Source of the DNA: Clostridia bacterium
GTDB lineage: Bacteria > Bacillota > Clostridia > Christensenellales > Borkfalkiaceae
Length of the DNA stretch: 18,238 nucleotides
Assembly (NCBI GenBank): GCA_017457345.1
Contig: JAFTHR010000012.1
Coordinates: 1 to 18,238, forward strand
Direction: 5' to 3'
Position 1 is the first letter of the stretch. The number at the start of each line of letters is the position of its first letter. The notes beneath the pieces are model-generated. The model was not told the origin of the DNA. It did not search any database and saw only the letters and a program-made list of their open reading frames with translations. The translations under genes and the position numbers were made by a program. Below, piece by piece: positions 7,663-14,175 of this stretch.

Positions 7663-8204
7663 TTCGTCTCCTTTTTAGGGCCAAATTCTTTTTCGTATTG
7701 CGCAATGCACTTTTGAATGATCTCTACCGCCTCGTCGCGATGGCAAATCTCACGAACGGTCGTTTGCTTGTGCTCTAAGGACTTATACACTTCAAAGAAG
7801 TGCATCATCTCGTCGAACACGTGTTTGGGAAGTTCGTGCACGTCGTAATAATCGTTGTAGGCGGGATCGCCGTAAGGAATAGCAATAATCTTCTCGTCTA
7901 AAGAGCCGCTATCCACCATTTTAATTACGCCGATGGGATAGCAGGTAACGAGCGTCATAGGATAGATCGTTTCGCCGCCCAAAACGAGCACGTCCAGCGG
8001 GTCTCCGTCTTCGGCGAGGGTACGGGGAATAAACCCGTAGTTTGCGGGATACACGGTGGAAGTAAACAATACTCTATCCAACTTTAAAAGACCGGTTTCT
8101 TTATCTAATTCGTATTTTGCTTTGCACCCTTTAGGGATTTCAATGAGCGCCTCGAACTTTTTAGAAGTGATGCGTTCGGGGGAAATATCGTGCCAAATGT
8201 TCAT
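7659..8204 (-). CDS. ppa: Family I soluble inorganic pyrophosphatase
   Basis: A 181-residue cytoplasmic enzyme that hydrolyses pyrophosphate to two phosphates and so pulls biosynthetic reactions forward. The family I signature DGDPLDVLVL is present (Asp66, Asp68, Asp71), as are Lys30/Glu32, Arg44, Tyr56, Asp98, Asp103, Lys105 and Tyr140-Lys141. These align with the active-site set of the E. coli enzyme with a shift of about one residue. Length is normal for the family. The ATG has AAGGAG seven bases upstream, and a promoter lies about 45 bases ahead. It is the first gene of a two-gene unit with the nicotinamidase. Confidence 0.96.
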   Translation of the reverse strand: MNIWHDISPERITSKKFEALIEIPKGCKAKYELDKETGLLKLDRVLFTSTVYPANYGFIPRTLAEDGDPLDVLVLGGETIYPMTLVTCYPIGVIKMVDSGSLDEKIIAIPYGDPAYNDYYDVHELPKHVFDEMMHFFEVYKSLEHKQTTVREICHRDEAVEIIQKCIAQYEKEFGPKKETK

Positions 8205-8249
8205 AATCGTACTCCTTTCGTGTGAGCAAAAAATGCCACCACGCCCTAT

Positions 8250-8278
8250 ATTTTAGCACATTTTCCGCGCATACGCAA
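8250..8278 (-). promoter_or_regulatory. Promoter of the ppa-pncA unit
   Basis: On the minus strand TTGCGT (8273-8278) and TAAAAT (8250-8255) are 17 bases apart. It lies about 45 bases before the ppa start and back-to-back with the tRNA promoter. Confidence 0.6.
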
Positions 8279-8361
8279 GCGCGCGAGGGGCTTAATTTTC
8301 TCGATTTTCATCTTTTTTAAAAAAAAGAAAAAAACATTTTAATTTTTGTAGGCAAAAATCT

Positions 8362-8390
8362 TTGACAACCGTTAAAAAATATGCTATATT
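8362..8390 (+). promoter_or_regulatory. Strong promoter of the tRNA-Ser gene
   Basis: TTGACA (8362-8367) and TATATT (8385-8390) are spaced by 17 bases, and the -10 is preceded by TGC (extended -10). The tRNA begins about 36 bases downstream. Confidence 0.85.
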
Positions 8391-8425
8391 ATTAAAGCAT
8401 TTCAATAGCAACCAACCGTGAGCAC

Positions 8426-8516
8426 GCAGAAGTACCCAAGAGGCTCAAGGGGCTCCCCTGCTAAGGGAGTAGTATGGGAAACCGTAGCGAGGGTTCGAAT
8501 CCCTCCTTCTGCGCCA
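8426..8516 (+). tRNA. tRNA-Ser (anticodon GCT)
   Basis: A class II tRNA with encoded CCA. The acceptor stem is GCAGAAG (8426-8432) / CTTCTGC (8506-8512), then a G discriminator and CCA (8514-8516). The anticodon stem CTCCC/GGGAG encloses the loop CTGCTAA with anticodon GCT at 8460-8462, which reads AGC/AGT serine codons. A long variable arm (8470-8488) is typical of serine tRNAs. The T-arm GAGGG-TTCGAAT-CCCTC lies at 8489-8505. It has its own promoter and terminator. Confidence 0.96.
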
Positions 8517-8568
8517 AAAACACAAAGATGGATTTTCTGTCTTTGTGTTTTTTTGTACTCCGAAACCA
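8497..8568 (+). repeat. Direct repeat copy 1: tRNA 3' end plus terminator
   Basis: The stretch from the T-loop of tRNA-Ser through its CCA and terminator (8497-8554) recurs 202 bases downstream with one difference in 58 bases (G8539 versus A8741). Weaker similarity continues for another 14 bases (11 of 14). Confidence 0.92.
8517..8554 (+). terminator. Rho-independent terminator of tRNA-Ser
   Basis: The stem AACACAAAGA / TCTTTGTGTT lies immediately after the CCA end and runs into a seven-T tract (8548-8554). It is copied almost exactly at 8719-8756. Confidence 0.9.
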
Positions 8569-8698
8569 AGGAGGGATTCGATGGTTGGAGCCGTTTTGCG
8601 CGAGCAAAACGCTTTGCCACGAATTGTGGTTTTACGAAAAAGACGACGGCAAAGGACGCCATTGATAATGGCGGAGCGGGGCGCGCCGCTAAAGGCGA
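8568..8698 (+). other. Structured non-coding spacer between the two tRNA-end copies
   Basis: No credible protein gene here. It opens with AAGGAGGGATTCGA (8568-8581), a 14-base reverse complement of the tRNA T-arm (8495-8508). Twelve of these bases are also the reverse complement of the second copy (8699-8710), so the unit has terminal inverted repeats. Inside are hairpins: CGTTTTGC-GCGA-GCAAAACG (8592-8611, a GNRA-type loop), CCAC-GAATT-GTGG (8617-8629) and CGCCATT-GAT-AATGGCG (8657-8673). The last can also be drawn as a 5-bp stem with a 7-base loop, like an anticodon arm. It sits 35 bases before the T-arm remnant, against 37 in the real tRNA. It could be a small mobile or repeat element or a decayed second tRNA. 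Confidence 0.55.
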
Positions 8699-8770
8699 GA
8701 ATCCCTCCTTCTGCGCCAAAAACACAAAGATGGATTTTCTATCTTTGTGTTTTTTTATACCCCGAACCCA
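8699..8770 (+). repeat. Direct repeat copy 2: tRNA-Ser 3' end remnant plus terminator
   Basis: This is a second copy of the tRNA 3' half-acceptor, CCA and terminator, without an intact tRNA in front. The preceding bases AAAGGCGA (8691-8698) can no longer form the T-stem. It is therefore a remnant or attachment-site-like duplication and not a working tRNA. Confidence 0.9.
8719..8756 (+). terminator. Duplicated terminator
   Basis: This is the near-identical copy of the tRNA terminator, with a seven-T tract at 8750-8756. The single change (A8741 for G8539) is in the loop side and leaves the stem intact. Confidence 0.75.
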
Positions 8771-8830
8771 GAGCGTGACCGAGCGCAAGGATAGCCGCAC
8801 CTTGCGCGAGAAGAGCCGTTTTGCTTTGCA
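8771..8830. other. Hairpin-rich stretch downstream of the second terminator copy
   Basis: It holds a perfect 8-bp stem GCGCAAGG (8783-8790) / CCTTGCGC (8800-8807) and the sequence GAGCCGTTTTGC (8813-8824), which is also present at 8588-8599 in the previous spacer. TTTTGC-TTT-GCAAAA (8819-8833) forms another hairpin and runs into the terminator of the convergent operon. No gene is seen. Confidence 0.5.
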
Positions 8831-8860
8831 AAAAACCCGACTTATTCAGCCGGGTTTTTC
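8830..8860 (-). terminator. Terminator of the glycerol-phosphate-type operon
   Basis: Arms AAAAACCCG (8831-8839) and CGGGTTTTT (8851-8859) directly follow the TAA of the HAD gene on the minus strand. A-rich and T-rich flanks make it usable in both directions. Confidence 0.88.
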
Positions 8861-9652
8861 TTATTCTTTCAATACTTTTAACACTTCGCTTACCGATTGT
8901 AAAACGTAGGTCGGTTCAATTTCGCTCTTTTCCACGTCTTCAATTTTCACTTCCCCACTCAGCACGCAAACGGTATCCACCCCAGCGTTTACCCCCGAAG
9001 CAATATCGGTGTAAAGACGATCGCCAAACACCACCGTTTGTTCTTTGCTCGCACCGAATTTTTCCATGAGCACTTCTATCATAGTAGGTTGCGGTTTACC
9101 GATAAACTGCGGCGTTCTACCCGTGGCGTGCGCGTAGCCTTCGCACATTGATCCACAGTCTGGAACGTAGCCGAAAGATACGGGATACACGAGGTCTGGA
9201 TTCGCCGCAAAGTAAGGAATATCTTGCCCGAGCATACGGCAAGTTTTTCTCATTTTGTAGGCGGTGATCTCCGAATCGTACCCCACCAAAATCGCCGCTG
9301 CTTTTTCGGTATAACGCGGCGTTACGTTCAACCCACCGCGGCGCAACTCTGCCAAAAACGAACGCGTGCCTTGGCAATAAATCAGCGCTTTCCCAAACTC
9401 TTTTTTCAAAACGTATGCACTCGCTTGCGCCGAAGTGAAAAACTCCTCGTCGCTTGCGCATATCCCCATACGAGCAAGTTTTTTCACGTAATCTCGCACC
9501 GAAAGCGACGAATTGTTGCTAATAAACGCATACCTGCCGCCTTGTTTTTTAATTTCCATTAAAAGATCAACCACACCTTCGAACAATTTTCCTTCGATAT
9601 AAATCGTTCCGTCCATATCGAATAAAATGAGTTTTTTCTCTTTCAATGGCAA
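8861..9652 (-). CDS. HAD-IIA family phosphatase (NagD/p-nitrophenylphosphatase type)
   Basis: A 263-residue cytoplasmic phosphatase with all four HAD motifs: FDMDGT (Asp12, Asp14), ISNNS (Ser45), Lys186 in GKPQPTM and GDRLYTDI (Asp211, Asp216). The large C2-type cap between motifs II and III places it with NagD, phosphoglycolate and glycerol-phosphate phosphatases. It is the last gene of the operon with the GlpA-like dehydrogenase, so a glycerol-3-phosphate or related phosphate ester is a fair guess, but the substrate is not shown. The start is uncertain. I use the TTG at 9650-9652; another TTG lies two codons inside, and the frame is open upstream to 9682 without a standard start codon or good ribosome site. 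It begins about 31 bases after the DUF1667 gene. Confidence 0.87.
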   Translation of the reverse strand: MPLKEKKLILFDMDGTIYIEGKLFEGVVDLLMEIKKQGGRYAFISNNSSLSVRDYVKKLARMGICASDEEFFTSAQASAYVLKKEFGKALIYCQGTRSFLAELRRGGLNVTPRYTEKAAAILVGYDSEITAYKMRKTCRMLGQDIPYFAANPDLVYPVSFGYVPDCGSMCEGYAHATGRTPQFIGKPQPTMIEVLMEKFGASKEQTVVFGDRLYTDIASGVNAGVDTVCVLSGEVKIEDVEKSEIEPTYVLQSVSEVLKVLKE

Positions 9653-9683
9653 AATGCGTTTTCCGTAATAATCTATGATCTTC

Positions 9684-10034
9684 TCAACCTATCGTTGCCG
9701 TTGCAACCAAATCCACCCCTTCGGCAATTTCTTTTACGAGCGTTTGCCCAACCAAAACGGGCGTTTTCACACGCACCGCGTTAATCTTTTCCATCACGGC
9801 AAAAATTTCGTCCTTCAACACACCGCCACTCGTTTTTACGGGCACGAGTTTTCCGTTTTCGGCACGGACGGTCGTGGTCACAATCCGCTTAGGCGCAATC
9901 ACTTCTTCCTGTGCGTACTTATATCCGCGCGGACAGGAATTGCCTTTTATCGATTGAATTGCACCGTTTTCAATTGCCACTTCTATCTCGCAACCCACAG
10001 GGCATTCTACGCAAACTAATCGTTTTATTTCCAT
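9684..10034 (-). CDS. DUF1667-type small cysteine protein
   Basis: A 116-residue protein whose N-terminus carries Cys8-x2-Cys11-P-x-G-Cys15 and Cys34 (NSCPRGY), a pattern like the [4Fe-4S] domain at the start of molybdopterin oxidoreductases. This matches DUF1667 proteins, which are found next to the two FAD proteins seen upstream here (Thermotoga TM1432-TM1434 type). It probably carries an iron-sulfur cluster and acts as an electron-transfer subunit of the dehydrogenase complex; this is inference from context. The start ATG comes one base after the TAA of the upstream gene, and the ribosome site GGAG lies inside that gene's last codons, so the two are tightly coupled. Confidence 0.88.
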   Translation of the reverse strand: MEIKRLVCVECPVGCEIEVAIENGAIQSIKGNSCPRGYKYAQEEVIAPKRIVTTTVRAENGKLVPVKTSGGVLKDEIFAVMEKINAVRVKTPVLVGQTLVKEIAEGVDLVATATIG

Positions 10035-10035
10035 T

Positions 10036-11286
10036 TTATTTCTCCAACGAAACGGTGATCTCTTTCACCGCTTTTTTAATTTGTTCTTCCGTTAAAATAA
10101 ACGTTTCCATTTCCCCAGGCGCAACCACCCGTTTCTTTCTGCGGGCGATTTCTTCTTCCCCGCACCTTACCACGATAGAACAATTTTCGGCACGCTCGCG
10201 AACACGGAAAAACAACTTTATTTTCCCTTGCGCTCGTTTATCGATTTTTTGGGGCAATACGTACGAAACGCCGCCACCGTTCACGCAATCAATCGGCTCT
10301 TTTTCGCTCTCGCCGAAACGAACGTATTCCGCCGCCGCCTTTCCTGCAATCTCCGCTTCTTCGGAGACGAAATCCACCAAATCGTGTACCTGCAACACGT
10401 TCCCGCACGCAAACACACCGCTTACGAGCGTTTCGCGGTTTTGATACACAATCGCGCCTTTGGTAAGCGGAGATAACGGCACACCCGCACTTTTGGAGAG
10501 TTCGTTTTCGGGGATTAACCCTACCGAGAACAACACCGTATCGCATTCAAAACGCTTTTCCGTGCCTGCAATCGGTTTGCGATTTTCGTCCACTTCTGCC
10601 GCGACGATCGCCGAAACGCGCTCCTCCCCTTCAATTTTCACAATCGTATGGTTAAGATAAAGGGGAATTCCAAAATCTTCCAAGCATTGCACAACGTTGC
10701 GTTTTAACCCGCTAGAATACGGCATAATGTCAAACACGGCGAGAACTTTTGCGCCTTCAAGCGTCATACGGCGCGCCATAATCAAGCCGATATCCCCCGA
10801 GCCTAAAATTACCACTTTTTGCCCGGGCATATACCCTTTGATATTCACGAACTTTTGCGCCGCACCTGCCGAGAATAAGCCCGCAGGACGAGTTCCCGCG
10901 ATATTGAGCGCACCTTTGCTGCGTTCTCTGCAACCCATTGCCAAAATCACCGCTTTGGCTTGCACGGAAAACTCACCGTTTTCGGCGTTCAATGCCACCA
11001 CCGTTTTTTCAGGGGACACCGAAAGCACCGTTGTGCCCGTAAGCACTTCTATTTCACGCTTTTTAAGTTCCGCGATAAAGCGCTCGGCGTATTCGGGCCC
11101 CGAAAGACTTTCCTTAAAACGAGCAAGCCCAAACCCGTTGTGAATACATTGATTTAAAATCCCACCTAAGCCTTCTTCTCGCTCCAACACAAGCACGCTC
11201 TTTGCGCCGTTATCATACGCCGCAATCGCCGCCGCAAGCCCGGCAGGACCACCGCCGATTACCACGATTTCATAAGAGTTTTTCAT
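10036..11286 (-). CDS. FAD/NAD(P)-dependent oxidoreductase, partner of the GlpA-like dehydrogenase
   Basis: A 416-residue protein of the pyridine nucleotide-disulphide oxidoreductase class. The FAD-binding Rossmann motif GGGPAG lies at 11-16 and the NAD(P)-binding motif GSGDIG at 162-167. A late FAD contact is seen in VFACGNVLQVHD. It has no CxxC redox pair, but Cys47 in LNQCIHNGFG fits the family found beside GlpA-like and DUF1667 proteins. It likely passes electrons between the substrate-oxidising FAD subunit and NAD(P). A further 80-90 residues at the C-terminus lie beyond the core fold. The frame is open to 11406, but the ATG at 11284-11286 overlaps the TGA of the upstream gene (ATGA), has GGGGGAG at the right distance and starts the FAD motif. 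Confidence 0.9.
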   Translation of the reverse strand: MKNSYEIVVIGGGPAGLAAAIAAYDNGAKSVLVLEREEGLGGILNQCIHNGFGLARFKESLSGPEYAERFIAELKKREIEVLTGTTVLSVSPEKTVVALNAENGEFSVQAKAVILAMGCRERSKGALNIAGTRPAGLFSAGAAQKFVNIKGYMPGQKVVILGSGDIGLIMARRMTLEGAKVLAVFDIMPYSSGLKRNVVQCLEDFGIPLYLNHTIVKIEGEERVSAIVAAEVDENRKPIAGTEKRFECDTVLFSVGLIPENELSKSAGVPLSPLTKGAIVYQNRETLVSGVFACGNVLQVHDLVDFVSEEAEIAGKAAAEYVRFGESEKEPIDCVNGGGVSYVLPQKIDKRAQGKIKLFFRVRERAENCSIVVRCGEEEIARRKKRVVAPGEMETFILTEEQIKKAVKEITVSLEK

Positions 11287-12710
11287 TTCGTTCTCCCCCT
11301 TATGATATAGGAATTTTTGCCTTTCTTTGTCACTTCTTCTAAGGCTACGCCACGCTCTTGCGCGATAATCTCCATCACTTGCGACTGGCAAAAACCGCCT
11401 TGGCATCTACCCATCCCCGCACGCGTTCTGCGCTTGACGGCATCCGTATCTAACGCAGGCGGATTCTCCCGCACCGCGCGGCGAATTTCACCTTCCGTAA
11501 TCCCTTCGCAACGGCATACGATCTTACCGTAAGAAGGGTCTTTTTTTATGAGTTCGTTCTTTTCTTCCCGCGATAAATCTTTAAAGAAATAATCGGCTTT
11601 TCGATAGGGAGAAAAGTTTTTGTTTTTCTCTAATTTTAAGCGCGTGGAAAGCAAATTTTTTACCACGTGTTCCGCAATCGCGGGCGCGGCGGTAAGCCCA
11701 GGAGATTCAATCCCCGCACAATGGAAAACCCCTTCCGTTCTTTCGCTTTCACGCAAGATAAAATCGTGCTCCGCAGCGTATGCGCGCGTTCCCGCAAACG
11801 AAGTGATGGTATTGAAAAAAGGTACGTTTTTGCACATTTTTCGTGCTTTTTCCATAACCGTTTCAATCCCTGCCCCGCTCGTTTCCGTGTTTCCGTCGTC
11901 TACTTCTTCCGCCGTTGGACCAAGCAAAACGTTGCCGTCTACGGTAGGGGAAATTAAGATCCCTTTGCCCTTTTCCGTAGGCGCAAAAAATAGCGTATGC
12001 TTTACGAACCCACCGCTTTCACGATCGAGCAAAATGTATTCCCCTTTTCGCCCGTTCACGTTAATTTCGTCGCCAACCATTGCGGCAATCTCACCGCTTT
12101 TTATCCCTGCGCAGTTCACAAGCGTTTTACCTTGCAAGGCTCGTCCGTCCTTGGCGGAAACGGTGAGCCCGTTTTCCGTTTTTTCTATCTTTTCCACTTC
12201 AAATAAAAGATGTAAATCGGCACCGTTATCCATAGCGTTTCCTACGGCGGCAACGGTCAACGAGTACGGGCAAACGATACCGCCCGTAGGCGCATACAAC
12301 GCCGCCACCGCTTCGCTAGATATGTTTTCTTCCATACGGTGCAACTCTTCGCGATCGAGTATCCGCAATCCCGAAACACCGTTTTTCTCTCCACGCTCTT
12401 TAAGCGTTTGCAATGCGCTGCATTCTTCTTCTGAAAAAGCCACCACGAGCGAGCCTATATTGCTATATTTCACGCCAAGTTCTTGCGCCACCTTTTCCAT
12501 CATGCGGTTGCCGAGCAAATTGAACTTTGCTTTTTGCGTGCCGGTTTTTGCGTCGTACCCCGCGTGCACGATCCCGCTGTTTGCCTTGCTCTGCCCCATA
12601 CACACGTCGTTTGCCTTTTCCACCAAGCAAACGCGCAAATTATATTTGGTCAACTCACGCAATATCAAACCGCCGATTACACCGCCGCCGACAACAATAA
12701 CGTCGTACAT
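11283..12710 (-). CDS. GlpA-like FAD dehydrogenase with C-terminal BFD [2Fe-2S] domain
   Basis: A 475-residue flavoprotein of the DAO/GlpA family. GGGVIGG near residue 8 binds FAD, and ANSGIVHAGYD is the block typical of GlpA/L-2-hydroxyglutarate oxidase relatives. The C-terminal BFD-like domain has Cys399, Cys401, Cys436 and Cys441 (CRC...GRCQGGFC), as expected for a [2Fe-2S] cluster. It most likely oxidises glycerol-3-phosphate to dihydroxyacetone phosphate; 2-hydroxyglutarate or a related hydroxyacid is the alternative. It is the first gene of a four-gene operon with its redox partner, DUF1667 protein and HAD phosphatase. AGGAGG lies 7 bases before the ATG. No glpK or glpF is in the window. 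Confidence 0.9.
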   Translation of the reverse strand: MYDVIVVGGGVIGGLILRELTKYNLRVCLVEKANDVCMGQSKANSGIVHAGYDAKTGTQKAKFNLLGNRMMEKVAQELGVKYSNIGSLVVAFSEEECSALQTLKERGEKNGVSGLRILDREELHRMEENISSEAVAALYAPTGGIVCPYSLTVAAVGNAMDNGADLHLLFEVEKIEKTENGLTVSAKDGRALQGKTLVNCAGIKSGEIAAMVGDEINVNGRKGEYILLDRESGGFVKHTLFFAPTEKGKGILISPTVDGNVLLGPTAEEVDDGNTETSGAGIETVMEKARKMCKNVPFFNTITSFAGTRAYAAEHDFILRESERTEGVFHCAGIESPGLTAAPAIAEHVVKNLLSTRLKLEKNKNFSPYRKADYFFKDLSREEKNELIKKDPSYGKIVCRCEGITEGEIRRAVRENPPALDTDAVKRRTRAGMGRCQGGFCQSQVMEIIAQERGVALEEVTKKGKNSYIIRGRTK

Positions 12711-12738
12711 AGTCTCCCTCCTTGCATCCTTTTCCTAC

Positions 12739-12767
12739 ATTATAATACATTTTTTGCAAATTTGCAA
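12739..12767 (-). promoter_or_regulatory. Promoter of the glp-type operon with palindromic operator-like sequence
   Basis: On the minus strand TTGCAA (12762-12767) and TATAAT (12739-12744) are exactly 17 bases apart. A perfect 14-bp palindrome TTGCAAATTTGCAA (12754-12767) covers the -35 and half of the spacer, where a repressor would block polymerase. The regulator is not known. Confidence 0.75.
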
Positions 12768-12789
12768 TTTATTCTTGTAATTTTCTTCC

Positions 12790-14031
12790 TTATTTCGCAT
12801 ATCCGCGCGCTTTTAACGCCGCACACACCCGCTCCACCACTCGATTGCATAACTCTTCCGTTTCCGCTTCCGCCATTACGCGCACGAGCGGTTCCGTTCC
12901 GGAAACACGGACGAGCACCCGACCTTTTTCGCCGAGCATTTCTTCCATTTCTTTCACGCTGGCAAGTACTTCGCTATCTTCCACCGCCGCCTGCCGTTCT
13001 TCCACCCGTAAGTTCACCGTTTTTTGCGGGTATTTATGAAATCCCTTTGCAAGCGCCGTGAGCGAACTCTTCTTTTCGAGCGCTACTTCCATTAATTTTA
13101 GGCTCGTTAGAACGCCGTCACCCGTCGTTGCATACTTAGAAAAAATGACGTGCCCAGACTGCTCGCCACCAAGCCGCAACCCGTTCCTTTGCATATATTC
13201 GTACACGAAACGATCGCCCACCGCCGTGCGTACCGTTTCAATCCCCTCTTCTTTCAATCCGTTCACGAGCCCTAAATTGCTCATCACCGTGCCCACCACG
13301 GTGTTTTGAGAAAGTTCTCCACGTTCTTTTAAATACTTGCCGCAAATATATAAAACGTCGTCCCCGTCAATTTCTTTACCGCTCCCGTCCACGCAAAGGC
13401 ACCTATCGGCGTCGCCATCAAAAGCAAACCCCACCGTGAGTTCCTTTTCCTTTACAAGCGTTTTTAAACGGTTTAAATTCTTGGAGCCGCAATCTAAATT
13501 CACGTTCAATCCGTTCGGCTCGGCGGCAATTACGTAAGTCGTTGCACCCAGCGCGTCGAATACCGATTTGGCAATTTGCCACGCCGCGCCGTTTGCACAG
13601 TCTAGCCCTATTTTAAGCCCTTTAAAGGAGTGCTTTCCTAAAGAAATCAAGTACCCCACGTACCGATTTCGCCCTTCTGCATAGTCGATTGATCTACCGA
13701 TATTTTCGCCCGTGGCGTACGGTAATTCCTTCCATGCCTGCCCGAAAACGCATAATTTTCCGTCTAAATAGTCTTCGATTAGAGCAATCAATTCTTCTTC
13801 CGCTTTTTCCCCGTAACGGTTAACGATTTTAATGCCGTTATCCCGAAACGGATTATGGCTTGCGGAGATCATAATACCGCAATCAAAGCCGTCCGTTCTC
13901 GCCACGTACGAAACGGAAGGGGTTGTGGTCACGTGCAACAAATAGGCATCCGCTCCCGAAGCGGTTAAGCCTGCCGCCAACGCGTATTCAAACATATAAC
14001 TAGAACGCCGCGTATCCTTGCCGATCGTCAC
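12790..14031 (-). CDS. glmM: Phosphoglucosamine mutase, intact part of an interrupted frame
   Basis: GlmM converts glucosamine-6-phosphate to glucosamine-1-phosphate for UDP-GlcNAc, hence peptidoglycan. This open stretch of 413 residues, read from GTG at 14029-14031, has the phosphoserine loop MISASHNP (Ser58), the metal loop FDGDADR, the sugar loop GGEQSGH and the phosphate loop RVSGTEP. It lacks the first 48 residues, including the conserved GTDGFRG segment. That segment is present upstream in the same frame but is cut off by TGA codons at 14086-14088 and 14056-14058. A GGAG nine bases before the GTG could allow restart of translation, but the product would miss part of the active site. Either a true pseudogene, recoding, or a sequence error is possible. 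The neighbour acetyltransferase supports the amino-sugar role. Confidence 0.85.
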   Translation of the reverse strand: MTIGKDTRRSSYMFEYALAAGLTASGADAYLLHVTTTPSVSYVARTDGFDCGIMISASHNPFRDNGIKIVNRYGEKAEEELIALIEDYLDGKLCVFGQAWKELPYATGENIGRSIDYAEGRNRYVGYLISLGKHSFKGLKIGLDCANGAAWQIAKSVFDALGATTYVIAAEPNGLNVNLDCGSKNLNRLKTLVKEKELTVGFAFDGDADRCLCVDGSGKEIDGDDVLYICGKYLKERGELSQNTVVGTVMSNLGLVNGLKEEGIETVRTAVGDRFVYEYMQRNGLRLGGEQSGHVIFSKYATTGDGVLTSLKLMEVALEKKSSLTALAKGFHKYPQKTVNLRVEERQAAVEDSEVLASVKEMEEMLGEKGRVLVRVSGTEPLVRVMAEAETEELCNRVVERVCAALKARGYAK

Positions 14032-14055
14032 TTTCGCTCGCTCCGCTTGCCCGTG

Positions 14056-14175
14056 TCAGCGCTTGGATTCATTGTAATACCACCCTCAAAACCTGCCGAT
14101 TTGAAAGGCGTGATCGACCGTTAAAACCTTGTTTGCTTCCCCGCGAAACCCGTCGGTTCCAAAATATCTACCCAT
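14056..14175 (-). pseudogene. glmM: N-terminal segment of glmM with two in-frame TGA codons
   Basis: The natural start is the ATG at 14173-14175: AAGGAG lies eight bases ahead, it overlaps the upstream stop as TAATG, and it opens with MGRYFGTDGFRGEAN, the classic GlmM N-terminus. Codon 30 is TGA (14086-14088) between GRF and GWYY, where relatives as I recall them have Leu, Ile or Val. Codon 40 is TGA (14056-14058) in a variable, GC-rich loop. No frameshift is needed to join this segment to the main frame. TGA ends several neighbouring genes normally, so a changed genetic code is unlikely. Confidence 0.85.

Noticed and set aside
8402..8909. Overlapping frames on both strands (132 and 163 residues) with a repeated peptide
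   Set aside because: They run across the tRNA, its terminator and the duplicate; the repeated peptide simply reflects the DNA repeat. No ribosome site and no protein-like composition.
11620..12780. A 386-residue plus-strand frame opposite the GlpA-like gene
   Set aside because: Antisense to a clearly conserved flavoprotein; Ser/Pro-rich composition is typical of a shadow frame, and it runs through the promoter.
12790..14175. Altered genetic code (TGA as sense codon) to explain glmM
   Set aside because: TGA ends the exported protein, ppa, DUF1667 and GlpA-like genes at tight junctions, and no other conserved gene in the window contains an in-frame TGA.
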